DNA from: Paroedura picta
Taxonomy: Eukaryota > Chordata > Lepidosauria > Squamata > Gekkonidae
DNA length: 64,000 bases
NCBI RefSeq assembly: GCF_049243985.1
Contig: NC_135371.1
Location: forward strand, 513,501-577,500
Direction: 5' to 3'
Shown one piece after another: positions 44,101 to 51,045 of the stretch; the stretch's first letter is position 1; every line of letters starts with the position of its first letter. The notes under the pieces were generated by a model. That model did no database searches. It worked only from the letters and a program-made list of their open reading frames with translations, and was not told the origin of the DNA. The translations under genes and the position numbers were made by a program.

Positions 44101-45927
44101 CCTCCTTAGGCACCCCATCCCACTGATGAACAAGACTCCTCGAATCCTAGAGGGGCCATGCAGGCCATCTAGTCCACCCCCTGCTTAGTGCAGGATCAGC
44201 CTCAAGTACCCAGGAGAAGGATCTGCCCAGTTGCTGTTTGAATGCTGCCACCTTAGGCAGCTCATTCCACTGCTGAACTACTCTGAGTGATCTCCCCCCC
44301 CCGATATCTATCCAGTGCCCATTCTACACGTAGTTTAAACCCACTCATTTGGGTCCTCTCCTCCGTTACCGACAGGATCCTTTCCCTGCCCTCTTCTAAG
44401 TAACAACCTTCCATCCTATCCCCTCTCCATCTCTTCTTCTCCATGTTCCTCCACCTTTCCTTCCTCCTAGGGCTTGGTCCCCAGGCTGCCCCCAAATCAC
44501 TGTCACCTCTCTCCTCTGCCCCCTCTCCAATTTGTCCCACGTCCTTTTTGAAGTGAGGCCTCCAGAACTGCACCCGGGACTCCAGGTGGGGCCTGACCCG
44601 TACCGTATACAGCACAGGGACGAGGACTTCTTGTGATTTTGATCCAGCCCCAGACTGCATTTGCCTTCTTTACTGCTCCTATTCCGCTTCCAGTCCACAA
44701 GGACCGAAGGATCCCGTCCTCACCCTCTGCCGGCCACAAGTGTATCTCCCTCCAGCATGGCTGCTTCTCGCTTGTGTGGCCCAGATGCAGAAATCTGCCC
44801 TTCTCCTTGTTGAACTGTATGAATTGTTGTCATTTGCCCAGTTTTCCACTGTGTTCACATCTTGCTGAACTCTGCCCCTCTCCTCTGGGGTGTTTGCTAC
44901 TCCTCACAGTTTGGTGTCATCCACAGATTTAATGAGGAGTCCCCCACCCCCTCATCTAGTGGCCCCCACTGCTCACCTCCCTCCACTCTGATGGAGAGAC
45001 CTTGACAGCCACTCTCTTTGGGTGCAGCTTTCTAGCCAGTTGCCTTTCTGCCTAAGCATCCGAAAATCCAGTCCTCTGGTTTAGCCACCAGAACATCATG
45101 GGGAACCTTGTCAAAAGCCTGACTGAGATCCAGGTAAACAACATCCATTGGGTTTCCACGATCTAAGAAGCCCGTCACTTGGTCAGGGAAGGAAACCAGG
45201 CTGGTCTGGCAGGACCTCACATATCTGAAGGATCTTTGCCCCTGCTTCCCTCTGCAGGGTCTTCCTTGGGGGCCACCTATCCAAGTCCTGTCCCTGCTTA
45301 GCTCCTGAGATCCAGCACGTTCGGCCTACATCATGTTGCCCTCCCTTCCTGACACTTCTTCAGCTTGTGCCAAATTAAGCCTTTAAACGGGAAGAAAATG
45401 AGCATCGAGTTTGTAAAAAACAAAACAAAGTTAACTTTGCCTATAGTTAAAATAAAGTGGGAAGCCATGTTGGTTTGAAGGAGCAGAACAGAATTTGAGT
45501 CCAGCGGTACCTTTAAGACCAACGTGACTTTATTCACAACTGGGAATGCAGCTGCCATTAATCACTAGCCTTAACATTTTTATTCCCCTTTCCTTGTTGT
45601 GAATGGAAACTCAAATGGAAACTCAACACAATGGACTCGGTGTGTTATTCTAGCAAGGTGAACGTGAAAGCTCACATCTTGGATAAAACTTTGTTGGTCT
45701 TCAAGTTTCCTTTGGACTCAAATTTTGTTCTGTTATTAGAAGTTACTGGAAGGAAGTTATTGGCCGAGATCTGGGGGGGGGGGGGGCTGAGATGGCCCCC
45801 ACCTTAGCGAAACTCCAGCTTGGATGGCCTTTGAGTGTCCCCTCCACTCTGGTTCTTATGCATGTTGACAGTTTAGTGGTGGCTTCACTCTCCTTTTTCT
45901 TCTTTTTCAGTTTCTGTCCCTGCCTAA
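28176..45927 (+). CDS. MHC class I heavy chain, complete (358 aa)
   Basis: Eight exons join in frame, each with GT-AG sites and phase 1 junctions: 28176-28236 (signal), 34680-34964 (alpha 1), 38387-38665 (alpha 2), 40336-40617 (alpha 3), 40984-41067 (transmembrane), 42007-42042, 43164-43196 and 45911-45927 (cytoplasmic tail, stop). The product presents peptides on the cell surface with beta-2-microglobulin. Domain lengths are normal, the alpha 2 (C101-C164) and alpha 3 (C203-C259) disulphide pairs are present, and a glycosylation sequon NST ends alpha 1. Anchor residues Y7, Y59, K146, Y159 and Y171 are kept; position 84 is Arg, as usual outside mammals; position 147 is Leu instead of Trp. No stops or frameshifts. 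The gene spans 17.8 kb because introns 1 and 2 are filled with repeats. TAP2 lies 6.5 kb downstream on the other strand. Whether it is classical or non-classical cannot be told from sequence alone. Confidence 0.96.
28505..29115 (+). mobile_element. CR1-type LINE, 3' part
   Basis: Reads [39 protein letters not shown] and, after a frame change, [20 protein letters not shown] and [13 protein letters not shown], ending with the CR1 3' UTR (ggttgggctagatgaccc) and ttttatgattct near 29115. Lies in class I intron 1. Confidence 0.93.
29668..29752 (+). repeat. (ATT)n microsatellite
   Basis: About 27 uninterrupted ATT units at the 3' end of the minus-strand L2 element, probably expanded from its tail. 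Confidence 0.98.
29753..31590 (-). mobile_element. L2-type LINE, reverse transcriptase largely open
   Basis: A 389-codon frame (31389-30220) carries the RT motifs [48 protein letters not shown] and the catalytic [11 protein letters not shown], then [14 protein letters not shown] and [18 protein letters not shown]. It is 5' truncated; one stop precedes this frame and one frame change follows it before [11 protein letters not shown]. The 3' tail ends with tctagaccgcccttctccc on the plus strand. It is the youngest-looking LINE in the window and sits in class I intron 1. A (TTG)n run at about 29577-29595 precedes the flanking microsatellite. Confidence 0.93.
31591..32440. other. Class I intron 1, no feature recognised
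   Basis: No exon or clear repeat is seen; a C run lies at 31928-31938. Confidence 0.4.
32450..32725 (-). mobile_element. tRNA-derived SINE with BovB-type tail (Sauria-like)
   Basis: In reverse complement it begins gcctcttgtggcacagagtgg (tRNA-like head, with gggagttcaatcccagc near the B box) and ends cacccCAAGGGTCAGACATGACTC in outline, the type of tail shared with BovB LINEs. The BovB element at 24353-26170 represents the machinery such SINEs use. Confidence 0.75.
32755..33030. mobile_element. Two L2 3' tails back to back
   Basis: A plus-strand tail ends at about 32880 (gacccgcctcaacggggtg) with (AAT)n and (AAC)n to 32935. A minus-strand tail follows (ataacgccctccctgaagg) to about 33030. 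Confidence 0.65.
33335..33960 (-). mobile_element. CR1-type LINE 3' ends (two adjoining fragments)
   Basis: Plus strand shows agaatcctagaatgatagag and ccatccagtccaacccctgc at 33340-33400, then from about 33630 a second segment with aggaagcctgttccactgagg and caacccattggttctggcc, the reverse complement of CR1 ORF2 end and 3' UTR. Confidence 0.85.
34020..34640 (-). mobile_element. L2-type LINE 3' part
   Basis: Plus-strand tail tataccgccctccccgaagg at 34059, then in reverse the protein words [20 protein letters not shown] and [14 protein letters not shown]. It ends about 40 bp before class I exon 2. Confidence 0.85.
34680..34964 (+). CDS. MHC class I exon 2: alpha 1 domain
   Basis: Encodes [20 protein letters not shown], then [23 protein letters not shown]-like [16 protein letters not shown], and [11 protein letters not shown]. 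Tyr 7 (LNYF) and Tyr 59 (KYW) of the peptide groove are kept; position 84 is Arg. NST forms an N-glycosylation site at the usual end of alpha 1. Acceptor is a run of C then AG; donor gtgagt. Confidence 0.97.
35300..35850 (+). mobile_element. Multi-hairpin non-autonomous element
   Basis: Four hairpins in a row: 35316-35324 with 35334-35342; 35441-35462 with 35466-35487 (one mismatch in 22); 35641-35653 with 35665-35677; and 35694-35721 with 35729-35756 (two mismatches in 28). The right end (atcccggacagg, cccgcc, then cccttactcctttatttagt) matches 13165-13225. No ORF. Class not identified; it lies in class I intron 2. Confidence 0.7.
35855..36240 (+). mobile_element. Penelope-like element, GIY-YIG endonuclease remnant
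   Basis: Plus-strand reading starts [20 protein letters not shown], matching the KDKxxxxxxSGVYRIPC entry to the GIY-YIG endonuclease of Penelope-like retroelements. Later, in other frames, [17 protein letters not shown] matches the closing segment. Broken. Confidence 0.6.
36490..36700 (+). mobile_element. Penelope-like terminal sequence
   Basis: Contains gacctctgtggatgccggcc, then ggtgaaacgccaggggcc and acaaccccacaacccagg, a module shared with 52880-53110 and 62147-62300. It lies close to the endonuclease remnant, consistent with one decayed element. Confidence 0.5.
36795..37145. mobile_element. CR1 3' end (minus) followed by an L2 tail (plus)
   Basis: 36795-37060 reads tcattgagttggaagggacc and catctagtccagccccctgc, the reverse complement of CR1. 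From 37070 gccctgaacctgtttctggg and gcagtatataaatcg mark an L2-like tail with (AAAT)n. Confidence 0.75.
37265..37560 (-). mobile_element. tRNA-derived SINE, old copy
   Basis: Reverse complement of the family at 27605-27867, with gaatcgaacccgcctctccc (B box) near 37496 and aaagcgctttacaatcacc near 37332. Confidence 0.75.
37561..38386. other. Class I intron 2, simple repeats only
   Basis: Six tandem gagatgg/gggagat units lie at 37968-38006 and several C or G runs elsewhere. No gene. Confidence 0.5.
38387..38665 (+). CDS. MHC class I exon 3: alpha 2 domain
   Basis: Encodes [19 protein letters not shown], then [35 protein letters not shown], and [19 protein letters not shown]. The disulphide cysteines are present but 64 residues apart instead of 63, one extra residue in the alpha 2 helix. 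Lys 146, Tyr 159 and Tyr 171 are kept; Thr 143 is Ser and Trp 147 is Leu. An extra Cys follows WTA. Acceptor ttgcag, donor gtgagc. Confidence 0.97.
38666..39720. other. Class I intron 3, first part, with a duplicated CR1-like tail
   Basis: Two copies of a unit of about 105 bp lie at about 38967-39075 and 39146-39250: ctgaggg cagctggggtttggccac followed by acacagggagttggactgg. The unit is a common reptile CR1-like 3' tail ending in cttatgttcctgt. Nothing else is recognised. Confidence 0.5.
39720..39990 (-). mobile_element. L2-type LINE 3' end
   Basis: Plus strand reads ggctcacagtggttcacaac after a (TTAT) tail, and ends at ggcctcagccaaatgcctgcc, the reverse complement of RQAFG-type L2 C-termini. 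Confidence 0.6.
39991..40335. other. Class I intron 3, AT-rich segment
   Basis: AT-rich, with actgatgaaggagttttcc near 40121, a phrase reminiscent of Penelope-like ends. No exon. Confidence 0.35.
40336..40617 (+). CDS. MHC class I exon 4: alpha 3 (Ig C1) domain
   Basis: Encodes [20 protein letters not shown], then [37 protein letters not shown] and [13 protein letters not shown] to EEP. The Ig cysteines are 56 residues apart, as in C203-C259; FYPKEI and YRCHVEH are C1-set hallmarks. This domain contacts beta-2-microglobulin and CD8. Confidence 0.98.
40984..41067 (+). CDS. MHC class I exon 5: connecting peptide and transmembrane helix
   Basis: Encodes [20 protein letters not shown] and GVGVTCYM, one hydrophobic helix that anchors the heavy chain in the membrane. 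Acceptor ctcag, donor gtaagt. Confidence 0.93.
41107..41175 (+). repeat. (TCTG)n microsatellite
   Basis: About 17 perfect TCTG units, 40 bp after class I exon 5. Likely polymorphic. Confidence 0.98.
41176..42006. other. Class I intron 5, no gene
   Basis: GC-rich with many G and C homopolymers (41491, 41512, 41740, 41781, 41825). No exon or repeat family is recognised. Confidence 0.45.
42007..42042 (+). CDS. MHC class I exon 6: cytoplasmic tail
   Basis: With the split Arg codon it encodes [12 protein letters not shown], a basic stop-transfer segment with a tyrosine, as in the class I tail. Phase 1 both sides; ctgcag and gtgagt. Confidence 0.93.
42043..43163. other. Class I intron 6, no gene
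   Basis: GC-rich unique-looking sequence. The ORFs of up to 330 codons on both strands lack recognisable domains and are attributed to GC composition. Confidence 0.45.
43164..43196 (+). CDS. MHC class I exon 7: cytoplasmic tail
   Basis: Encodes [11 protein letters not shown] (first Gly split), the acidic/serine-rich GSD segment conserved in class I tails. Acceptor ttgcag, donor gtaagt. Confidence 0.93.
43362..43466. mobile_element. Palindromic MITE (hAT-like)
   Basis: caggggtggccaaacg at the left is mirrored by ttggccatgcctg at the right, and the inner arms ggactacagttcccatgagcc and ggctcatgggaattgtagg pair around an 11-base centre. Ends beginning CAGGGGTGG are typical of non-autonomous hAT elements in reptiles. 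Confidence 0.7.
43685..43820 (-). mobile_element. CR1-type LINE 3' end (176-bp unit family)
   Basis: Reverse complement of the monomer at 295-1160: gggaaggggccatgcaggcc and ctgtccagctgctgcttg on the plus strand. A tRNA-type SINE interrupts it at 43822 and the CR1 sequence resumes near 44095. Confidence 0.85.
43822..44095 (-). mobile_element. tRNA-derived SINE inserted in a CR1 copy
   Basis: Reverse complement of the family at 27605-27867: (AAG)n tail at 43826-43835, cttatatgccgcttttccct, and the tRNA-like head with B box (GAATCGAACCC) at about 44032, ending ccactacaccaaactg. It splits the CR1 end at 43685. Confidence 0.88.
44096..45240 (-). mobile_element. CR1-type LINE, longer 3' part
   Basis: Plus strand reads aggggccatgcaggccatct at 44150, ttggtgtcatccacagattt near 44910 and catcatggggaaccttgtc near 45092; in reverse the last stretch gives [19 protein letters not shown], the CR1 RT motif. 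Lies in the last class I intron. Confidence 0.88.
45470..45740. repeat. Interspersed repeat of unknown class
   Basis: Carries ggaagccatgttggtttg, gcggtacctttaagaccaac and later ttgttggtcttcaagtttcc. The core (kttggtcttaaaggtgcc and its complement) recurs at 29130-29165, 50230-50320, 55120-55320 and 60245-60350. I do not recognise the family. Confidence 0.5.
45911..45927 (+). CDS. MHC class I exon 8: end of the tail and stop
   Basis: After tttttcag it completes the codon split from exon 7 and reads ISVPA then TAA (45925-45927). A 3' UTR follows; no canonical AATAAA is seen before the CR1 fragment at 46345, but agataaa near 46180 is a possible variant signal. Confidence 0.8.
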
Positions 45928-46344
45928 GAAGAGGATCCACTCCAGGGATTCTGGAGGAATCTGCTGTCCCACGCAGGGATCTTCTACCGCCTCCAGCTCC
46001 TGTTCGTGGGGCCCCTGATCTTCTCTCTAGCAGCAGCTTCTGGTTTCCATCTCTGTCCCTTGGGTCTTGAGGGATCTCCCCCCCCCCCAAAATGGATTTG
46101 GTTGATTTAGTTCTTGTTCTGATATTCAAGCCATTAGTATTAATTGGAAATGAACTGAAATATTGCACTCTTTCCCAAAAGATAAATCCATTTATCGCCT
46201 GTGCTTAATGTGCCATATAATCTGCAGTGAGTGGGGCTGCCTGTAGCTCAGGGGTCGCTGTGTTCCCACCTCCTCTTTCTGACTTTAAATTGATACCTGG
46301 GAGGGGTGTGGCCAAGATGTCCTGAGAGGATTGCAGTGCAATCA

Positions 46345-46690
46345 CTGAATCATAGAATCATAGAGTTGGAAGGGGCCACACAGGCCATCTAGTCCAACCC
46401 CCTGCTCAACGCAGGATTAGCCCTAAGCATCCTAAAGCATCCAATAAAAGTATGTATCCAGGCTTTGCTTGAAGACTGCCAGTGAGGGGGAGTTCACCAC
46501 CTCCTTAGGCAGCCTATTCCACTGCTGAACTGAGCTTTGAATTTTTCTGACCCAGATGCAGAACTTTACACTTATCCTTATTAAATTGCATCTTGTTCTC
46601 ATTTGCCCATTTTTCCATTGTGTTCAGATCTCGTTGAACTCTGTCTCTATCTTCCGGAGTATTTGCCAGTCCTCCCAATTTGGTGTCATC
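46345..46690 (-). mobile_element. CR1-type LINE 3' end
   Basis: atcatagaatcatagagttgg, then ccatctagtccaaccccctg, and at 46600-46690 ttttccattgtgttcagatc with aatttggtgtcatca, the reverse complement of CR1. Confidence 0.9.
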
Positions 46691-46994
46691 ACTGAAGCCT
46701 GACAGGGGCCAATTGTGGAAGCAATTGGCAGAAAAGAGGAGGGGTACGCAAACCCCACCTCACCTTTCTACCCAGGAAGACCTAGGGAACTCTTGGGGCC
46801 GTCTCCAATCCTTTAGGGAGTATATCTCCCTGGATTACAGGCTGTCAGCGTTTCGGGTCAAGAGGACGACCGCCATATTCTATCATGGACTTTTCTTTCT
46901 TTCTCAAAGAATCTACTTTAACCCTCCACTACAATTTATTGCAAATGAACGCTGTGAACTGAGGGGAGGACATCTGCTATATTTTAAAATATCA

Positions 46995-47033
46995 AGAGAC
47001 CGCAAGTATCACGGAGAGATACTTGCGGTCTCT
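46995..47033. repeat. Perfect 16-bp hairpin
   Basis: agagaccgcaagtatc and its exact reverse complement flank a 7-base loop (acggaga). Confidence 0.95.
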
Positions 47034-47325
47034 GTGCTTTAATTGATATTTTAATTGATATATTTTCTCTTTCTTCTCCCACAAGCTCTTCCCTCCCCCC
47101 CCTCAACCAATTCACAAGCGAATTCCCTCTTTCATCGAGTGAGAGACTCCCAGCTAATTATACCCACTAACCAAACAAAGAGAGAGCTTTGAAGATTTGT
47201 TGGTGAAAGTTCAGTGGGGGAATTTGACTTGATACGGAGATCGACAAACTGATAATTTGGGATCGCTCGTGCTCCTGCGAGACCTCACGAGACTTTCTGT
47301 TTATAGTTTGTGACTGCCTAGAACT

Positions 47326-47979
47326 ATGGAAGAATTAACTAAGGCACAGCTTTTCCATTTGTTATGCAAAGGAAACTCAAAGATACTGAAAGCAGTCAAT
47401 AAGCTGGAAAAGGAAATCCGTGGGACTAAGGGGGAGCTTTTGGATGGAGCCCATGGTCCGGAGAGACCAGCTGATGACGTAGCTCAGCTAACAATAAATC
47501 AAACGAAACTTCAATGTCTGGAAGTTAATCAACTGGAGGGAGAGAGTGCCAGAGATGTAAAAACCCAAAGTATCTTTGAAGAACCTGGGAAAACAGATTC
47601 AAGGAAGGAAAGTACCGAAAAACTGGAAATCTATTCAGAGCAGGAAATGATTTGGATCAGCAAAATAAAAAGAGTCTATTCAAACGCGACAGCAACCAGG
47701 AAGCTATCAGGAGATATTCCTGTGCGACCAGAGGAAGAGATCCAGATTGACAAAGGATTCAGAGCCTACTCAAAGGTGACTGCAAGCAAGAATCAAGTAA
47801 GAGATTTCTTTGGCCCTGACAGAAGGACAATCAGAAACACTCTACTATGGAAAAAACACAATTTCATTTTCTGCGACCACCTGAAGGATGAGTTGAACAA
47901 TGGAGTATTCTCCTGGCTTCCTGTGGGAAAGACAGCAGCAGTAACTTTTAGGACAGGACCAATATATGAAGGGAACTGA
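47326..47979 (+). CDS. 217-codon ORF of the L1-like unit, function unknown
   Basis: Starts MEELTKAQLFHLLCKGNSKI, then LKAVNKLEKEIRGTKGELLD, a stretch with helical, coiled-coil-like composition as in the N-terminus of L1 ORF1 proteins. The rest (KIKRVYSNATATRKLSGDIP, VTASKNQVRDFFGPDRR, VGKTAAVTFRTGPIYEGN) has no RNA-recognition domain that I can see. The last 16 codons fall in the first copy of the 3' repeat. ATG follows gcctagaact in a poor context. It is uninterrupted, so the element may be young. I do not assign a function. Confidence 0.5.
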   Translation: MEELTKAQLFHLLCKGNSKILKAVNKLEKEIRGTKGELLDGAHGPERPADDVAQLTINQTKLQCLEVNQLEGESARDVKTQSIFEEPGKTDSRKESTEKLEIYSEQEMIWISKIKRVYSNATATRKLSGDIPVRPEEEIQIDKGFRAYSKVTASKNQVRDFFGPDRRTIRNTLLWKKHNFIFCDHLKDELNNGVFSWLPVGKTAAVTFRTGPIYEGN

Positions 47980-48390
47980 CTTTATATCATCTAAGACAAT
48001 AATAGAATATATCCTTATAATAGATTATACCCTCATATGTATCAACAACTACTTTGCTAAGAAAGATGGTAATAACTCCTAGATCAGGATTAATATGCGA
48101 TGGGAATTGAATATGTATGTCAATATGTATGCTAAAAGAGGATGACAAACCATACTTCATAGGCATTAACAAGACGGCAGTAGTAATTCTTGGGTCAGGG
48201 CCAATTTATGAAGGAGACTGACCTAATATCATTTAAGATAATAACAGAATGTATTCTTATAACAGATCATACTCTCATATGTATTAACAATCACTTGGCT
48301 AAGAAAAATGGTAAAAACTTCTAGATGAGGAATAATGTGATGGGAACTGAATATCTATGTTAAAAGAGATGGCAAACCATATCAGCTGGT
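47930..48390 (+). repeat. Higher-order tandem repeat in the 3' segment
   Basis: Units begin at about 47932 (gacagcagcagtaac), 48064 (gatggtaataactcc), 48173 (gacggcagtagtaattc) and 48306 (aatggtaaaaacttc). Units 1 and 3, and 2 and 4, are most alike, giving a 240-bp period made of two related halves. Confidence 0.75.
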
Positions 48391-48785
48391 CGCTTTTTCT
48401 TCTCAATTTCTCTGTAAATGCTTTATATAATAATAAATACATGGCTCTTTTAAAATATATTCGTTTTTATATAGTGTTTGCGCACACGTGCTCTGAGAAG
48501 CCACCTGCTAGATCTCCTTGAGATGTTTCTCCACAGGCCAGCCAGGCGTGAAGCAGCTGGAGCATGACCTGCTGGGTCTCCAGGGCACTCGTGTTCCATG
48601 GGGTGTCCCTGCCCTCGCTTGGGTCTGCCGCAGCAGGCTGGTCGGGGATGTTCTTCTCTTGAGTGGCAACAAAAAAGGCTCTCAAGGAATCGGCGGAGCA
48701 TCATGGGAAGCAAGAAAACTGGGCAGCCTCATCTCCCCACCCACACACCTATATACAAATGACATCCTTTAATGCATTTTAAATA

Positions 48786-49045
48786 GAATCATAGAATCCT
48801 AGAGTTGGAAGAGACCTCATGGGTCATCTAGTTCAACCCCCTGCAGGACACTCACATCTCAATCACTCCTCCACTGTCACCTGCCACCCCCTTGAACCTT
48901 CACAGAATCAGCCTCTCCATCAGATGGCTCTCCAGCCTCTTTTCAAAAATCTCCAAATATGGAGAACCCACCACCTCCCGAGGAAGCCTGTGCCACTGAG
49001 AAACCGCTCTGACTGTCAGGAACCTCTTCCGGATGTTTAGACGGA
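48786..49045 (-). mobile_element. CR1-type LINE 3' end
   Basis: atcatagaatcctagagttgg, then catctagttcaaccccctgc, and at 48975 cacctcccgaggaagcctg with gaacctcttccggatg, the reverse complement of CR1. Confidence 0.92.
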
Positions 49046-49744
49046 TGTTTCCGCTCTGCGTTTATATTGCTCTTTTCCTCCACTGGTCAGTGTTACTGGC
49101 AGTTCGTATGGGAATTCACTCTGTTGTTCCCTTTCCCCTTACTTCCACTAGAAACATTATGGCTTACTTTATAATTCAATAGTCCAAAGAATGTTGTTTT
49201 TTATTTTTATCTTTCTCACTGTTTTCTCTGGCTTCTCAGCACATGTGCTGGCCTGGGCCTGTGGACTATTGAGGTTTGATGGTAAAAACATTTAGGGTAT
49301 TACTGGGATTTTGATTTCTATCAATATTTTAGCTGAAAAAATATAAAATAGAATGAAATCTTTCTGTGGGAGCTGGTCAGCCCACCCCAATCTGCCGGCC
49401 AGAGCTTGTTCAGCGGAGCGGGAAGACAGGACAGAAGAGCTGCCAGGTGACATCAGCAAGTTCGGAGGTTTCTTCTTCTCCTTGTTTCAAAGAATGAGGC
49501 CCATCCGCCTCTGCAGCAAAACTGAATCGGTTTCCTTACTTGCTGGAGAACAGTCAGGCACCATCTTGGACAGTAACCTTTTCTCTGAGGTGAAAATCTG
49601 GTCTCCAGAGATACACTTTCTTTTCCTCTCCTTGTTCGCATAAAGTTAACAATCTGCTTATTACGTTGTTTCCTTTGATATTCACAATATAGTGATTCCT
49701 TTACATTTCCTAAGGAAGGAACCTGAACATGAACAGCATCTCGG

Positions 49745-49775
<31 letters not shown>

Positions 49776-50774
49776 ACCAGCCGTCAAGAGCTCCCTGCCA
49801 AATGGAGCCCCCCCATCCCGTATCCCTTCGGCCTCTGAGTGGGCAGGCGAGGATGCCAAGCACGGATCCCCCCCCCTCCCCGTGGATTGCCTGGGGCTCT
49901 TCTGGGCAAGGAGAGGAGGAGGAGGCTGCCACCCCTGCTCTGGCCACCCCTGCTCTGGCCACCCCTGCTCTGGCCTGCCAGTCGGAAGCCGTTTCTGGCT
50001 GTGTTTTGTTTGTAGCGGATCTTGCTCAAAATGACGGCCGGTCTGGTGGGAGAAATCAGAAGAGCGGGAAAGCCACAAGCGATTGAAAGTTGAGGGGTAG
50101 ACAGAACTCAGTCAGCTTCCTGTGTGTCCTTTGAAGAAACCCTTTTCTGAAAAACGGCTCTTGATAACAATACGGGAGGGGAGGCTGCAGGCGTCTCAGG
50201 GAGGGCTTGCTGCAGAAATAAAAATGCTCCAGTCTTACCTGCCACGGTTCTGAATCAAGAACAAAAGGCGAGTCCAGGCAGGCACCTTTTAAGACCAACG
50301 GCCTTTTCTCCTCTAGGCGCGAGCTTCCATGGGCAGGTCGGTGCGGCCTCAGGTACACACACGGGATTCTCAGCCATTACGTGGAAACATCCCACATCAC
50401 GGTTGGGGAGGCCTGGCGCCGGGCCCTGCCCACTGCTGCTGCTGCCACCACCACTCTCCTCCGAGGCCGCCTTGCTCTCCAAGGGCAGAGACAGCCTCGG
50501 AGGACGGGCGCTGGCAGGGTGGTGAAGGGGGTTGGCTCCCAGTGCCTCCTAAACGGTCCTACCTTGCAGGGCTTCTCCCAAATGACCACCTTGGAGATCC
50601 TTCAGCATCTTTGGGAAGGTTATTCGGAAAGGGCCTGAGTGGGGGGAGGCAGAACAGCTGGGACGGCATCCAAGCGAGCAGGAGGAGAAGGAATACTCCG
50701 TCTTTTCATAAGGGCTGAATGAATATTATCAACTGGTGTGATTTACCTCCAGGCCAGGTGGCAACCTAACCTCA
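49046..50774. other. Intergenic sequence with simple repeats
   Basis: A (CT)n run lies at about 49749-49773, and three exact copies of acccctgctctggcc at 49931-49975. A copy of the unknown repeat (gcaccttttaagaccaac) lies at 50283-50302. No exon of a known gene is seen. Confidence 0.45.
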
Positions 50775-51045
50775 TCATCTGGGATTAAAAGAAGAGCTGG
50801 CTTTTATACTCCTCTTTTCACTGCCCCAAATTTGTCTCAAAGCAGCTTACTATTGCTTTCCCTTCCCCTCCCTACAAGAGACACCTTGTAAAGTAGGTGG
50901 GGCTGAGAGAGCTTTGGGAGAACTGGGACTGCACCAAGTTCACTCAGCTGGCTGCATGTGGAGGAGGAGGAGGAGTGGGGAATCGAGCCCAGCTCTCCAG
51001 ATCAGAAGCTGCCACTCCTCACCACGACACCACACTGGGAGAAGA
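50775..51045 (-). mobile_element. tRNA-derived SINE
   Basis: Reverse complement of the family at 27605-27867: aagaagagctggcttttatac at the tail side and gaatcgagcccagctctcc (B box) near 50989, ending ccacgacaccacactgg. Confidence 0.85.

Larger units (their letters stand above)
46690..48445 (+). mobile_element. L1-like retroelement unit with a short ORF
   Basis: A 5' UTR-like segment (46690-47325) contains a perfect hairpin at 46995-47033. The ORF 47326-47979 follows, then a 3' segment with a repeated block (about 47930-48390) and a tail near ataataataaatac at 48428. The layout, and the N-terminus of the ORF, suggest an L1-related, possibly non-autonomous (HAL1-like) element. No reverse transcriptase is present. 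Confidence 0.5.

Noticed and set aside
50329-50718. 129-codon ORF in the intergenic region
   Set aside because: Low-complexity composition with no domain; it overlaps a known repeat module at 50283-50302.
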